DNA of 33,300 bases from Acidimicrobiaceae bacterium (lineage in GTDB: Bacteria; Actinomycetota; Acidimicrobiia; Acidimicrobiales; Ilumatobacteraceae), in assembly GCA_947488685.1 (NCBI GenBank), contig CANLAH010000007.1, positions 1 to 33,300 of the forward strand, in the 5' to 3' direction. The position numbers and the translations under genes are program-made. The notes below the pieces were generated by a model, which saw nothing but the letters and a program-made list of their open reading frames with translations, was not told the origin of the DNA and searched no databases. This document shows positions 8,091-17,704 of this stretch, piece by piece. Numbering within the stretch: position 1 is the first letter of the stretch; the number at the start of each line of letters is the position of its first letter.

Positions 8091-9119
8091 TTAATCAAAC
8101 ACTAACTCTGCCATTGCTCGCAGAGTTGCGGGGCTTCCGCCCAACACAATGGTGGTGACGCGACTATCTTTCCATGCCTCAAGATCGTGCTTGATTTTTG
8201 CTCGAGAACCAACGAGACAAATTTCATCAATCATTTCGTTTGGAACAGACGCGATCGCTTCTGGTTGTTTGCCGTTTAAGAACAGGTCTTGAATCTTGTC
8301 AACTGCTTGTTCATACCCCAAGCGACGAAAAACATCTGCATGAAAGTTCATCTCTTGGGCACCCATGCCACCCACGTACAACGCCATCGTTGGGCGAATC
8401 GCATCGTAAGCCTTTTCAATATCGTCGTTTATGCTCACATTTACTGTTGGCAAGATTTCAAACTTGTCTGGCGTGGTGCGTGCACCGGGCCGTGACCAAC
8501 CCTCTTTAAGGTGCGAGAGATACAACTCTTCATGGCGCGGAGCATAGAAGATCGGAAACCAACCGTCTGCAATTTCGGCAGCAAGAGCGACGTTCTTGGG
8601 GCCTTCGGCTCCAATAAAAATTGGTAGATCTTCACGCACTGGGTGTGTCATGACATTGAGTGCCTTGCCTAGGTCCATTCCGCCGATTGCCGGAATCGGA
8701 TACTCAGGGCCCGCGTGAGTCAGTCGTTCTTCACGTGCCAAAATTTTACGAATGATTTCTACGTACTCGCGGGTGCGAGCAAGTGGTTTGTTAAAGCGCT
8801 GTCCATACCAACCTTCGACAACTTGCGGACCACTCACGCCAAGGCCCAAACAAAAGCGACCGCCAGACAGGTGATCCATCGTGATTGCAGCCATTGCCGT
8901 AGCGGTAGGTGTGCGCGCAGAAATTTGGGCGATGTTTGTGCCGAGACGAATAGTGCTCGTTTGCGAACCCCACCAAGCAAGCGGCGAAATAGCGTCGCTC
9001 CCCCATGATTCGGCAGTGAAGGCTGAGTCATATCCGAGTGATTCGACCATTTGAATTGTTTCTGGTATTCCTTGGGGCATCGAGCGTCCCCAGTATCCGA
9101 TGTGCCATCCAAGTTTCAT
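8091..9119 (-). CDS. LLM-class F420-dependent oxidoreductase, Rv3520c-like
   Basis: ORF 8091..9248; likely start at 9119 (MKLGWHIGYWGRSMPQG). TAESWGSDAISPLAWWGSQT, LGLGVSGPQVVEGWYGQRFNKPLARTREYVEI, GAEGPKNVALAAEIADGW match the family of M. tuberculosis Rv3520c as I remember it. Confidence 0.88.
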   Translation of the reverse strand: MKLGWHIGYWGRSMPQGIPETIQMVESLGYDSAFTAESWGSDAISPLAWWGSQTSTIRLGTNIAQISARTPTATAMAAITMDHLSGGRFCLGLGVSGPQVVEGWYGQRFNKPLARTREYVEIIRKILAREERLTHAGPEYPIPAIGGMDLGKALNVMTHPVREDLPIFIGAEGPKNVALAAEIADGWFPIFYAPRHEELYLSHLKEGWSRPGARTTPDKFEILPTVNVSINDDIEKAYDAIRPTMALYVGGMGAQEMNFHADVFRRLGYEQAVDKIQDLFLNGKQPEAIASVPNEMIDEICLVGSRAKIKHDLEAWKDSRVTTIVLGGSPATLRAMAELVFD

Positions 9120-9207
9120 ACCTGAATCGTAGTTCTCGCCTTCAGCAATTTCATAAGCGTCCGATACTCTATTGCTAACACTTGCTCGCATGCCTAAAGG
9201 GAAACAG

Positions 9208-10410
9208 ATGGAACTTGGATATACCTCCGAACAAGAAACAATGCGCAAAGAACTGCGCTCGTACTACGACAGACTTCTTGATGCAGACACGGTGGCGGCT
9301 CTCGCCAACGGACACGGCGTGGGTCCTGCGATGCGGGGCGTCTGGAAACAGATGTGCGCAGACGGTTGGGCTGGCATCGGTTGGCCAAAAGAATTTGGTG
9401 GACAAGGGCGCTCGGCGATTGAGCAATTTATTTTCTTCGATGAATCCATGCGTGCAGGTGCACCAGTGCCGATGCTCACAATTAATACAGTCGGCCCGAC
9501 CATCATGAACTACGGAACTCAAGAACAAAAAGATTTCTTTTTGCCAAAGGTATTAGCCGGAGACATCCATTTCTGCATCGGCTATAGCGAACCAGGTGCG
9601 GGCACAGATCTTGCTTCACTGCAAACTCGGGCAGTTCGTGACGGCGACGAATATGTCATTAATGGTCAAAAGATGTGGATGTCACTTTCGAGTGATGCCG
9701 ACTATTGCTGGCTTGCAGTGCGAACGGGTCCAACTGAAGCAGAGACACCTGCTGGCGAAAAATGGAAAAAACACAAAGGCATCAGCATTGTCATTGTGCC
9801 AATGAATACTCCTGGTATCACGCGTCAACCATTGCGTCTGATTGGCGAGCATGACATCAACGCGGTGTTCTTTGACAATGTTCGAGTGCCAGTGGCAAAC
9901 CGAATCGGTGATGAAAACCAGGGATGGACACTGATCACCAACCAACTTAATCACGAGCGCGTCACTTTGTGCTCCACCGGAATCGTCGAACGTGCTTTTA
10001 CTGATATTCGAGCCTGGGCAACAGAAACCATCATGCCTGACGGCCGTCGTGTTGCCGACCAAGAGTGGGTGCAGATTAATCTCGCGCGCGTTTTTGCCAC
10101 CATTGATGTTTTGCGACTGATGAATTGGCAAAGTGCATGGGAAGCAACGCAAGGCGTACTTGACATCGGCCATTGCAGCGCGATCAAGGTCTTTGGCACC
10201 GAGGGCTACCTTGATAGTTTCCGCTTGTTGTTTGAAATCCTCGGACCAGCCGGATATCTAATGGATGGCACGCCAGGCGCAATTCTCAGATCGCGCCTTG
10301 AATCGTCGTATCGCGGAATGTTGATTCTCACTTTTGGTGGCGGAACGAATGAAAGCCAACGCGACCTCATCACAATGTTTTCACTTGGCTTTCCAAGGAG
10401 TGCTCGCTGA
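9208..10410 (+). CDS. Acyl-CoA dehydrogenase (FadE-like), subunit 1 of tandem pair
   Basis: ORF 9172..10410; start likely ATG 9208 with SD AAAGG. GYSEPGAGTDLASLQTRAVRDGDEYVINGQKMWMS and GGGTNESQRDLI are acyl-CoA dehydrogenase motifs. Confidence 0.92.
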   Translation: MELGYTSEQETMRKELRSYYDRLLDADTVAALANGHGVGPAMRGVWKQMCADGWAGIGWPKEFGGQGRSAIEQFIFFDESMRAGAPVPMLTINTVGPTIMNYGTQEQKDFFLPKVLAGDIHFCIGYSEPGAGTDLASLQTRAVRDGDEYVINGQKMWMSLSSDADYCWLAVRTGPTEAETPAGEKWKKHKGISIVIVPMNTPGITRQPLRLIGEHDINAVFFDNVRVPVANRIGDENQGWTLITNQLNHERVTLCSTGIVERAFTDIRAWATETIMPDGRRVADQEWVQINLARVFATIDVLRLMNWQSAWEATQGVLDIGHCSAIKVFGTEGYLDSFRLLFEILGPAGYLMDGTPGAILRSRLESSYRGMLILTFGGGTNESQRDLITMFSLGFPRSAR

Positions 10411-11465
10411 TGGACTTTTCACTGACTTCCGATCAACAAGAACTCCAAGCACTTGCCGCGCAGATTCTGCGCGATGGCACCACTGTTGAACGCGTCAAAC
10501 ATGCATTGGCGAGTGACTCGGGTTTTGACATGACGCTATGGCGCACTCTGGCGACATCCGGTTGTGTCGGCATCGCTATTCCTGAAGTTGATGGCGGTGG
10601 AGGTTTGGGATTTTTAGAAGTTGCTTCTGTCCTGCAAGAAGTAGGCCGCACTGCTGCACCAATTCCAGCATTTGCAGTCATGGCTTTGGGTATCCCCGCC
10701 CTTGTGAGTGCGGGTCGTCACGACCTGCTGGCGGGCGTTGCTAGCGGAGACGTCATCGTCACGGCCGCAATTCATGAACCATCGGGTGACCCATATGAGC
10801 CAGCGCTTCGCGTTGCCAATGATCGCCTAACCGGAACCAAGATCTGCGTGCCTGCCGGAACAATTGCTCACAGATTTGTCGTCACAACACAAAATGGACT
10901 CTACGCAGTTGATGCTCAGGCGCCAGGCCTCACAGTGACGCGCCAGGACACAACGACTGGAACACCAGAAGCAATGCTGGAGTTCAATGAATCTCCTGCT
11001 GAAAAAATCGGTGACATGAATGCAATGCTGCAACTTCTGCGAATCGCAAGTGTTGGCACATGCATGATGGCTGCTGGCCTGTGTCAAGAAGCACTCAAAC
11101 TCACTGCCGCCTACACCACTACTCGTCATCAATTCGGAAAACCAATTGCTTCGCTTCAAGCAGTAAGTCAACGTGCTGGTGACGCATACATCGACACAGA
11201 AGCAGTGCGATTAACAGCATGGCAGTCTGCGTGGCGCCTATCAGAAGGTATCCCAGCCGACGAACAACTCCTGTCTGCTAAATATTGGGCAGCAGAAGGT
11301 TCACAACGCGTGGTTCGTGCTGCTCATCACTTGCATGGCGGCATGGGAGTCGATCGGGACTATCCGCTCTATCGCTATTACTTGCTGGCAAAACAAATGG
11401 AGCTGCAATTGGGTTCAGGAACTCCTTCCCTTCGTCGCCTTGGTGCTGCATTGGTCGGCAACTGA
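10410..11465 (+). CDS. Acyl-CoA dehydrogenase (FadE-like), subunit 2 of tandem pair
   Basis: 351 aa; TGATG overlap with subunit 1; TTRHQFGKPIASLQAVSQRAGD, AAHHLHGGMGVDRDYPLYRYY. Confidence 0.9.
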   Translation: MDFSLTSDQQELQALAAQILRDGTTVERVKHALASDSGFDMTLWRTLATSGCVGIAIPEVDGGGGLGFLEVASVLQEVGRTAAPIPAFAVMALGIPALVSAGRHDLLAGVASGDVIVTAAIHEPSGDPYEPALRVANDRLTGTKICVPAGTIAHRFVVTTQNGLYAVDAQAPGLTVTRQDTTTGTPEAMLEFNESPAEKIGDMNAMLQLLRIASVGTCMMAAGLCQEALKLTAAYTTTRHQFGKPIASLQAVSQRAGDAYIDTEAVRLTAWQSAWRLSEGIPADEQLLSAKYWAAEGSQRVVRAAHHLHGGMGVDRDYPLYRYYLLAKQMELQLGSGTPSLRRLGAALVGN

Positions 11466-11468
11466 TTC

Positions 11469-12128
11469 ATGAAAGACAATTTTCCACCTAATCCCGAATA
11501 CATGGAACTGCACAATCGCAGGTATGAGGTTCGTGCATTTCGTAAATCTGCCGACTGCGTGTTACTCCGCGGAATGGTGCGCGATGACAAGCCGCATGGT
11601 TTGTATTTAGAGGACGACACAGAACCACTCACCATTCATCACATGATTGTCGACATCGAAATCTCGTTTCCGTCGATGGTCATCCAAAGTGCCCAAGTAG
11701 TTTTTGAGAGTCATCCACACACAGAGTGCACCGGAATCGTCAATCATTATCAAGGACTCGTAGGTCTTTCGATTGCGCGAGGGTTCACCCATAAAGTTCG
11801 TGAGTTATTTGGCGGTCCGCGTGGTTGCACTCACGTCACTGCCCTACTCTCGGCAATGGCACCCGTAGCAATCCAATGCGCGTGGTCGATGCGCATTGCA
11901 AGCGCACGTGAAGATAAGTCAATGAATATCCCCAAAGAACAGATGACTCCAGAACAACGCGAGAATCTCTTTGCCATGAACCTCAATACATGTCACGTGT
12001 GGTCAGAAGACGGCGACACTGTTGCAACTTTGCGCGCAGGCGGAGACATCGAGCCACCCATCCCTGTGATGGTGCGCTTGAAAGAACTTGGTCGCAGCCC
12101 TGACGACTGGGCAAAGTTCAGGGCTTAG
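11469..12128 (+). CDS. DUF2889-family protein
   Basis: 219 aa; RRYEVRAFRKSADCVLLRGMVRDDKPHGLYLEDDTEPLTIHHMIVDIEISFPSM and LVGLSIARGFTHKVRELFGGPRGCTHVTALL are typical of DUF2889. Confidence 0.8.
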   Translation: MKDNFPPNPEYMELHNRRYEVRAFRKSADCVLLRGMVRDDKPHGLYLEDDTEPLTIHHMIVDIEISFPSMVIQSAQVVFESHPHTECTGIVNHYQGLVGLSIARGFTHKVRELFGGPRGCTHVTALLSAMAPVAIQCAWSMRIASAREDKSMNIPKEQMTPEQRENLFAMNLNTCHVWSEDGDTVATLRAGGDIEPPIPVMVRLKELGRSPDDWAKFRA

Positions 12129-13692
12129 CCAAAAGGGTTGCTTGGGCGACAGCCCATTTGTAGTCAGCCTTGCCAACTGGAGTGCGCTGCACGAGAGGCA
12201 CGAAGAAAATCTCTTTAGGCACTTTGTAGTCCGCAATAAGTCGTCGACAATGTTCGCGAAGTTCTTCAATAGATGCTGTTGACTCTGGACGCAATTGAAC
12301 AAGGGCTGTAACTTGTTGGCCCCAGCGTTCATTGGGCGTACCCGCGACAACGACATCAAAGACTGCGCCATGCTGCATGAGTGCCTGCTCTACTTCTTCT
12401 GGATAGATTTTTTCGCCACCGGAGTTGATGCACTGTGAACCACGCCCAAGCAACGTGAGAACACCTGGCGTTTCAAGAAAGGCTGCATCGCCTGGCACCA
12501 CCCAGCGCTTGCCGTTGTAGACGGGAAATGTTGCAGCAGTTTTTGCTTCGTCTTTGTGATAGCGCAAAGGGATATAGCCGCTTCGGGCGAGTCGGCCCAC
12601 TACGCCGATTGCACACTCATTGCCGTTGTCATCAAGAACAGTGCAATCTGGTCCGACGTCGAATCGCAAGACAGTCTGCGCTGCACCATCATCCATCTTT
12701 GATCCTGCTGCGCCTGTCTCAGAGGCGCCGAAACTGTCAAGGATCAAAACATTCGGGAGCGCTTCACGCAACTGTTGTCGCACTGCAGATGTGAGGGGTG
12801 CTCCGCCGTTTCCGATGCTAAACATATTGGAGAGATCGTATTTATTTGCTGGTGCTTCAAGAAGTGCTTCGGCTAGTGGACGAGCCATTGCATCGCCAAC
12901 TGTGCTGATGGAGTTTGCTTTGCCGCGTTCAGCCAAAGCCAAGATCGCGTGTGCATCAAAACGCGCAAGGGTGTACAGCACGAGCGTTCCGCCAGCAACA
13001 AATGCGTTGCCCATTAGCCATTGTCCGCCGCCGTGCATCATGGGGCCAATCGCCATCAGACGCATTCCGGCTGGTGCGGCCGCCGCTTCTTGACCAAGCT
13101 GTTCTGGAGTGTTGATTGGTTGCTTCTGGCGCGCACTGTTCATTGCGCCTAAGGCGATGTCTTCACTGCGCCATACAACACCCTTTGGCATACCAGTCGT
13201 GCCACCGGTGTACAGAACGTAGATGTCGTCGCCAGAACGTTGGTCAAAATTGCGCACAGGCGACGCGTCCGCAATTGCTTTTTCGTACTCGGGGCCCATT
13301 ACTAAGATATTTTTGAGTCGTGGCTGACTCGCCTGTATCAGTCGAACGACATCAAGGTATTCAGGAGCAACGATGGCAGCCACGCAGTCGGCGTTGTCGT
13401 AGATGTATCGCAACTCCTCTTCGACATAGCGATAATTCACATTTACTGCAGCGGCACCAATTTTGGTGCATGCATAAAATGCTTCAACCCACTCATGACG
13501 GTTCATTGCATGCACGGCGACCCAGTCACCGCGCTTGATTCCGATTGACAGCAGATGATTGGCTAATCGCGTGATGCGATCGTCAAGTTGGGAATACGTG
13601 AACTCGATTTCGTTTGTAATGATGGCTGGTCGATCTGGAACAGCATCCGCAACGATTTCAAAAAAGTCAGCGAGATTGTTTTGGCGTGTCAT
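12118..13692 (-). CDS. AMP-forming acyl-CoA ligase, FadD19-like
   Basis: 524 aa; YVLYTGGTTGMPKGVVWRSEDI, FGASETGAAGSKM, LLGRGSQCINSGGEKIYPEEVEQAL, catalytic-region TPVGKADYKWA. Resembles mycobacterial FadD19 as I remember it. Confidence 0.88.
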   Translation of the reverse strand: MTRQNNLADFFEIVADAVPDRPAIITNEIEFTYSQLDDRITRLANHLLSIGIKRGDWVAVHAMNRHEWVEAFYACTKIGAAAVNVNYRYVEEELRYIYDNADCVAAIVAPEYLDVVRLIQASQPRLKNILVMGPEYEKAIADASPVRNFDQRSGDDIYVLYTGGTTGMPKGVVWRSEDIALGAMNSARQKQPINTPEQLGQEAAAAPAGMRLMAIGPMMHGGGQWLMGNAFVAGGTLVLYTLARFDAHAILALAERGKANSISTVGDAMARPLAEALLEAPANKYDLSNMFSIGNGGAPLTSAVRQQLREALPNVLILDSFGASETGAAGSKMDDGAAQTVLRFDVGPDCTVLDDNGNECAIGVVGRLARSGYIPLRYHKDEAKTAATFPVYNGKRWVVPGDAAFLETPGVLTLLGRGSQCINSGGEKIYPEEVEQALMQHGAVFDVVVAGTPNERWGQQVTALVQLRPESTASIEELREHCRRLIADYKVPKEIFFVPLVQRTPVGKADYKWAVAQATLLAKP

Positions 13693-14810
13693 CAGCCAGC
13701 AAACCCATCCAACATGTCAGTGAATCCGTATTGGTTGTGTGGACCAATAACCATCGTCTCAAAAAGTCCATACCCAACATGCGTGCCGTGCTTGTCGGTG
13801 TATGTGAATTTTGCCGATGCATCACAGATTCCAAACATTCGGGCAGCACCCTCTGGAGTGGTGAGATCAATGTGTACACCTTCTACTTTGAGTGGTCCTT
13901 GATACATACCGTGTCGCCAGTCTGCGTCGTATCCGTATCCGGTGCCGATGCCGATGTGCACTGGCAGCATTGGTTCGGCAGTGATTGTGAGCGGTGCTTG
14001 ACCATGTGGTTGTACGGTGATTGTTCCACCTGTTGCCAATCGAGTTCCGGTTTGAAATGTGAGTTTGTGCTCTGGACGACCCAGCAACTCGTGTCTGCCG
14101 TCTGCCCACACCCGAGTTGCTTGCTCTAATACACGTGAGCCATCTTGGCGCTCTTGCATGATGATGAGCAATGAATGATCATCGAATCGAATTGGCGTGT
14201 AGATCCAGAACCAACTAAACGGATCACTCGCACGTATTCCGGCAGGCTCGCTTTCTCCGACTGGACGGATGCCCCACGAGCGATCTCTTGTTCCCCAGCA
14301 GTTGTCATCAGTAAGTGACATCTTTGTGCCGTCTACGGTGAGCGTTCCTGTCCATCCGCCTGTTTGGGCAAGGCGGGATGAATCAAAAATAATGCGGCCG
14401 TGTTCGCGAATGTAATGGCTTGGCTCCATTGATGCAGGCATCGCGCCGTTCCAGACAGCATCAAGTTCGATACCCCATTCATTGGGTTCGCACGTCACTC
14501 GCAAGCGCTCGAGGGGTATTTCAACATCGATACTGATTGGACCGACTGACGGGCGCAGTCGGTTAGCGCCTTCAACTTCGCGAGATGCCCTAACGACGCG
14601 ATGCTGACCTTTATATGACACCAGTACAAACGCATCCATCACACCGAGATTGATATATGTTCCGACCCCAACGACGAACATGACCGATCCATCTTTTGTG
14701 AATCCGTTGAAGTAGTAACGATCATAGAAATTACGGTCACTTGTTGTCACGTGGGACATTGATTCTGATGATTGATGAATTGGGTAATCATCAAGTGGAT
14801 TTGGCATCAT
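13692..14810 (-). CDS. Conserved hypothetical protein (possible CrtC/AttH-like beta-barrel fold)
   Basis: 372 aa; contains DNCWGTRDRSWGIRPVGE and GYDADWRHGMYQGPL; stop overlaps the ligase start (TGATG). Function not recognisable from sequence alone. Confidence 0.7.
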   Translation of the reverse strand: MMPNPLDDYPIHQSSESMSHVTTSDRNFYDRYYFNGFTKDGSVMFVVGVGTYINLGVMDAFVLVSYKGQHRVVRASREVEGANRLRPSVGPISIDVEIPLERLRVTCEPNEWGIELDAVWNGAMPASMEPSHYIREHGRIIFDSSRLAQTGGWTGTLTVDGTKMSLTDDNCWGTRDRSWGIRPVGESEPAGIRASDPFSWFWIYTPIRFDDHSLLIIMQERQDGSRVLEQATRVWADGRHELLGRPEHKLTFQTGTRLATGGTITVQPHGQAPLTITAEPMLPVHIGIGTGYGYDADWRHGMYQGPLKVEGVHIDLTTPEGAARMFGICDASAKFTYTDKHGTHVGYGLFETMVIGPHNQYGFTDMLDGFAG

Positions 14811-14835
14811 TTAGTTTGCTCCGAACTGTTTTGAT

Positions 14836-15747
14836 TTATATTGTTGTCAAAAGCGGCGCGACATCACGACCAAAGGCCTCAAGTTGCTCGCAATATTGTG
14901 TCACGGACTGGGCTTTGAACCGCACCTGTAGTTGATTGACGCCCACTGGCGTACTTTCCAGAATACGTTCTGCGATCTGTTGTGCAGATCCAGTAATTGT
15001 TGCTTCACCAACATCAAAAGACGGAGTACCGATATGAAGAAATGGGGTGATATGACCAATCACAAAAGATCCTGAACGACCTGCGGACTGGCGCTCGTTG
15101 TTGAGTGCATCGACCATGTCCTGAGATGCTGGGCCCTGGGGCAACCAGCCGTCGGCCAGTCGGGCTGCGCGACTAATTGCGGATGCCGATGACCCTGCGA
15201 CCCAAATCGGTGGTCGCGGAGATTGCATGGGCCGGGGTCGTGCTCCAAACCCACTCACGAATTCGTTCTCAAGTGCTTGAGCCAAAACTGGAATGGAAGT
15301 ATTCATAGATTTTCCGCGTGAATGAAAGTCGATACCAAGATGCGCAAACTCTGCTTCGACGTGGCCCGCTCCGACGCCACAGATGGCACGTCCATTGCTG
15401 AGGTAATCGAGATTCGAAAATTGTTTCGCTGCCACAAGTGGATGCCGGTATGGCAGCACATAGACATGCGTTAGTAATGCAACGCGAGTAGTGAGCGCTG
15501 CCAGCCAACTCAGTGTCGAGATCGGATCCATCCAGTGGGTTCCCATGCTGTTAGCCACTGACTCGGGAAGTGCAACATGATCACAGACTCCGATATAGGC
15601 ATAGCCATTGTTGTCGCAGGCTTGTGCGACTCGGGCTAGGTCGTCTGGTCCTGCGGTGCGCTCCCAGTCTGCAACGAAATATGCGCTGTGCGCCTGTATC
15701 GGCAACTGGATTCCGTAGATGCGACGACCGCTTGCCACTTCTATCAT
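14836..15747 (-). CDS. LLM-class (F420-dependent type) oxidoreductase
   Basis: 303 aa; YGIQLPIQ, GVCDHVALP, LTHVYVLPYRHPLVAAKQFSNLDYLSNGRAICGVGAGH, PIWVAGSSASAISRAARLADGWLP. Confidence 0.85.
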   Translation of the reverse strand: MIEVASGRRIYGIQLPIQAHSAYFVADWERTAGPDDLARVAQACDNNGYAYIGVCDHVALPESVANSMGTHWMDPISTLSWLAALTTRVALLTHVYVLPYRHPLVAAKQFSNLDYLSNGRAICGVGAGHVEAEFAHLGIDFHSRGKSMNTSIPVLAQALENEFVSGFGARPRPMQSPRPPIWVAGSSASAISRAARLADGWLPQGPASQDMVDALNNERQSAGRSGSFVIGHITPFLHIGTPSFDVGEATITGSAQQIAERILESTPVGVNQLQVRFKAQSVTQYCEQLEAFGRDVAPLLTTI

Positions 15748-15756
15748 CTAGTGATT

Positions 15757-16938
15757 TTAGACAGGTCGACGAGCATTTAAAGAAGTCACGTTGTCGAACA
15801 AAATTCGCTTCTGATCCTGAGGGGAAAACAGCTTGTAGTCACTGATTCCTTCTAGAGGAGATGGCAATGCTTCAATGTGTGGCCAGTCACTGCCGAACAG
15901 CACACGATCTGCACCCATTAATTGAGCAACTTCTTCAACATCGTCTTCCCAGAACGGATTGATCCACCAATTGCGACGCAAAGTCTCAACTGGGTGCTCC
16001 TGAAAATATCCTGGCATTTTGTGGTGCGTGCTTGCCAGTTTTTTCTGAACATCTTGCAGAAATCCAGAACCATTTTCGACGGACGCCATGCGAATGTTTG
16101 GAAACCGCGTGAACAGTTTGTCAAAGACTGAAGTGATGATGAAATCTCCGGCTGCTCGCTCGATACCAAAGCTCTTAATGCTCGGGCGGAAGCCTCCGTT
16201 AAACGAAGAACTGAAGTTGTCTTCGGCGTATCCGTTTGAGGAGTATCCGCTGTCACCCGCGTGCACGACAACGGTGATCCCAGACTCGTTAACCCGCGCC
16301 CAGAAGGGATCGAACTTGGTGTCAAACGGCGAAAATTGTCCGTCCTGAGTGATCGGTGCTGCTGTGCGCATCACGATGGTGCGTGCATCATTGGCGAGCG
16401 CCCATTCGAGTTCGGTACATGCCCACTCTGGATCGGCAAGTGAAATGTATGGTGCAGCAAAAATTTTATTCTTGTAGTTGAATCCCCAATCTTCAAGTAC
16501 CCATCTGTTGAACGCTGTGAACGTCAAGGCCACGGCACCTGGATCGTGTTTCAGAAGTTCTTCGTACAGCATTCCTAGAGTTGGAAACAGCCACACCGCA
16601 GAAAGACCAAATCCTTCGATCGTGGCAACACGTGCATCACGATCTCGATACTCAGGACGGATTGCCTCGCGGTCGACTAAGAACTCCCACGGCTGACGGC
16701 CGTTGGGGTTGCCCCGAAAATATTCATACATTGCGCCGGGCATGGCGATGGGGTCAAAAGTTGCATTAGTGACTGCACGACTTATTTTGCCACCCACTAC
16801 ATGGTATTTGCGCTTGCCGATCTCGGCCCACTGAACGCAACGCGGTCCATGTGCTGGATCGAGGTGTCGAGTAAAGGCATCGATTGCTTCGTAGTAATGG
16901 TTGTCGCAATCAAATGGCTGAAAATCTAGTCCGGTCAT
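15757..16938 (-). CDS. Amidohydrolase-2 family metal-dependent hydrolase
   Basis: ORF to 16980; likely start ATG 16938 (MTGLDFQPFDCDNHYYE). TVVVHAGDSG, SVENGSGFL, RVLFGSDWPHIEALPSP. Confidence 0.87.
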   Translation of the reverse strand: MTGLDFQPFDCDNHYYEAIDAFTRHLDPAHGPRCVQWAEIGKRKYHVVGGKISRAVTNATFDPIAMPGAMYEYFRGNPNGRQPWEFLVDREAIRPEYRDRDARVATIEGFGLSAVWLFPTLGMLYEELLKHDPGAVALTFTAFNRWVLEDWGFNYKNKIFAAPYISLADPEWACTELEWALANDARTIVMRTAAPITQDGQFSPFDTKFDPFWARVNESGITVVVHAGDSGYSSNGYAEDNFSSSFNGGFRPSIKSFGIERAAGDFIITSVFDKLFTRFPNIRMASVENGSGFLQDVQKKLASTHHKMPGYFQEHPVETLRRNWWINPFWEDDVEEVAQLMGADRVLFGSDWPHIEALPSPLEGISDYKLFSPQDQKRILFDNVTSLNARRPV

Positions 16939-16978
16939 GGCATTGCCCCTTGTTCTCGTTACCACTACATTACTTGTC

Positions 16979-17704
16979 ATGCTACAAATTCACCATCACG
17001 GGGCCGTACGAATTCTGACGCTTGACAGACCAGAAGCCCGCAACGCGATGGACCACAGCCTGTATATGGCATTGGGAGATGAGCTCACCGATGCAGCCAA
17101 TGATGACGATGTTCATGTTGTGATGGTCACGGGTGCTGGTCCTGCCTTTTGTGCGGGACAGGATCTTCACGAGATGGCTGCGCTGGCAACTGGCAGTGTG
17201 TCGTTTGCAGGTGGTCATGGTTTTACGCGCATGATGGATGTTCTTGAGATATTTCCTAAGCCGATTATTGCTGCGGTCAACGGAGCAGCAGCCGGCATTG
17301 GGCTAACGATACTCCTGCATTTTGACATCGTGTTTGTTGGGCAAAGTGCACGACTGCGAGTGCCGTTTTCAGAGATGGGAGTGCCGCCAGAAGCCGCCAG
17401 TAGCGCACTGCTGCCCGAGCGAGTGGGCTGGCAAAAAGCATCTGAATTGTTATTCACGAGTTCGTGGATGAGTGCTGAAGAAGCCGTGCAGTACGGACTC
17501 GCCCTGCGCCTTTTTGCAGATGACGTACTTCAAGAAGAGACTCTAAAAATGGCACTTCAAATTGCATCATTTGATGGTCGCGCTACACGCACTTCAAAAG
17601 AACTCATGCTGGCAGCGCGCGGTGATATTTCGATTGCCGCGCGAGCACGCGAAAATGCAGCGTTTGCTACGTTGTTTCGCACACGACGCGAGTCAAAAGA
17701 CTAG
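16979..17704 (+). CDS. Enoyl-CoA hydratase/isomerase (crotonase) family protein
   Basis: ORF from 16937; internal ATG 16979 (MLQIHHHGAVRILTLDRPEARNAMD). TGAGPAFCAGQDLHEMA, PKPIIAAVNGAAAGIGL. Confidence 0.88.
   Translation: MLQIHHHGAVRILTLDRPEARNAMDHSLYMALGDELTDAANDDDVHVVMVTGAGPAFCAGQDLHEMAALATGSVSFAGGHGFTRMMDVLEIFPKPIIAAVNGAAAGIGLTILLHFDIVFVGQSARLRVPFSEMGVPPEAASSALLPERVGWQKASELLFTSSWMSAEEAVQYGLALRLFADDVLQEETLKMALQIASFDGRATRTSKELMLAARGDISIAARARENAAFATLFRTRRESKD

Noticed and set aside
9119-9208. Search for the palindrome in the Rv3520c-like/FadE divergent spacer
   Set aside because: No TCTGAC/GTCAGA pair was seen; this spacer appears not to carry the motif.
9682-10173. 163-aa minus-strand ORF
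   Set aside because: Antisense to the acyl-CoA dehydrogenase with clear motifs; no domain signal.
12620-13093. 157-aa plus-strand ORF
   Set aside because: Fully antisense to the well-supported FadD19-like ligase; low-complexity Ala/Ser/Pro composition typical of a shadow frame.
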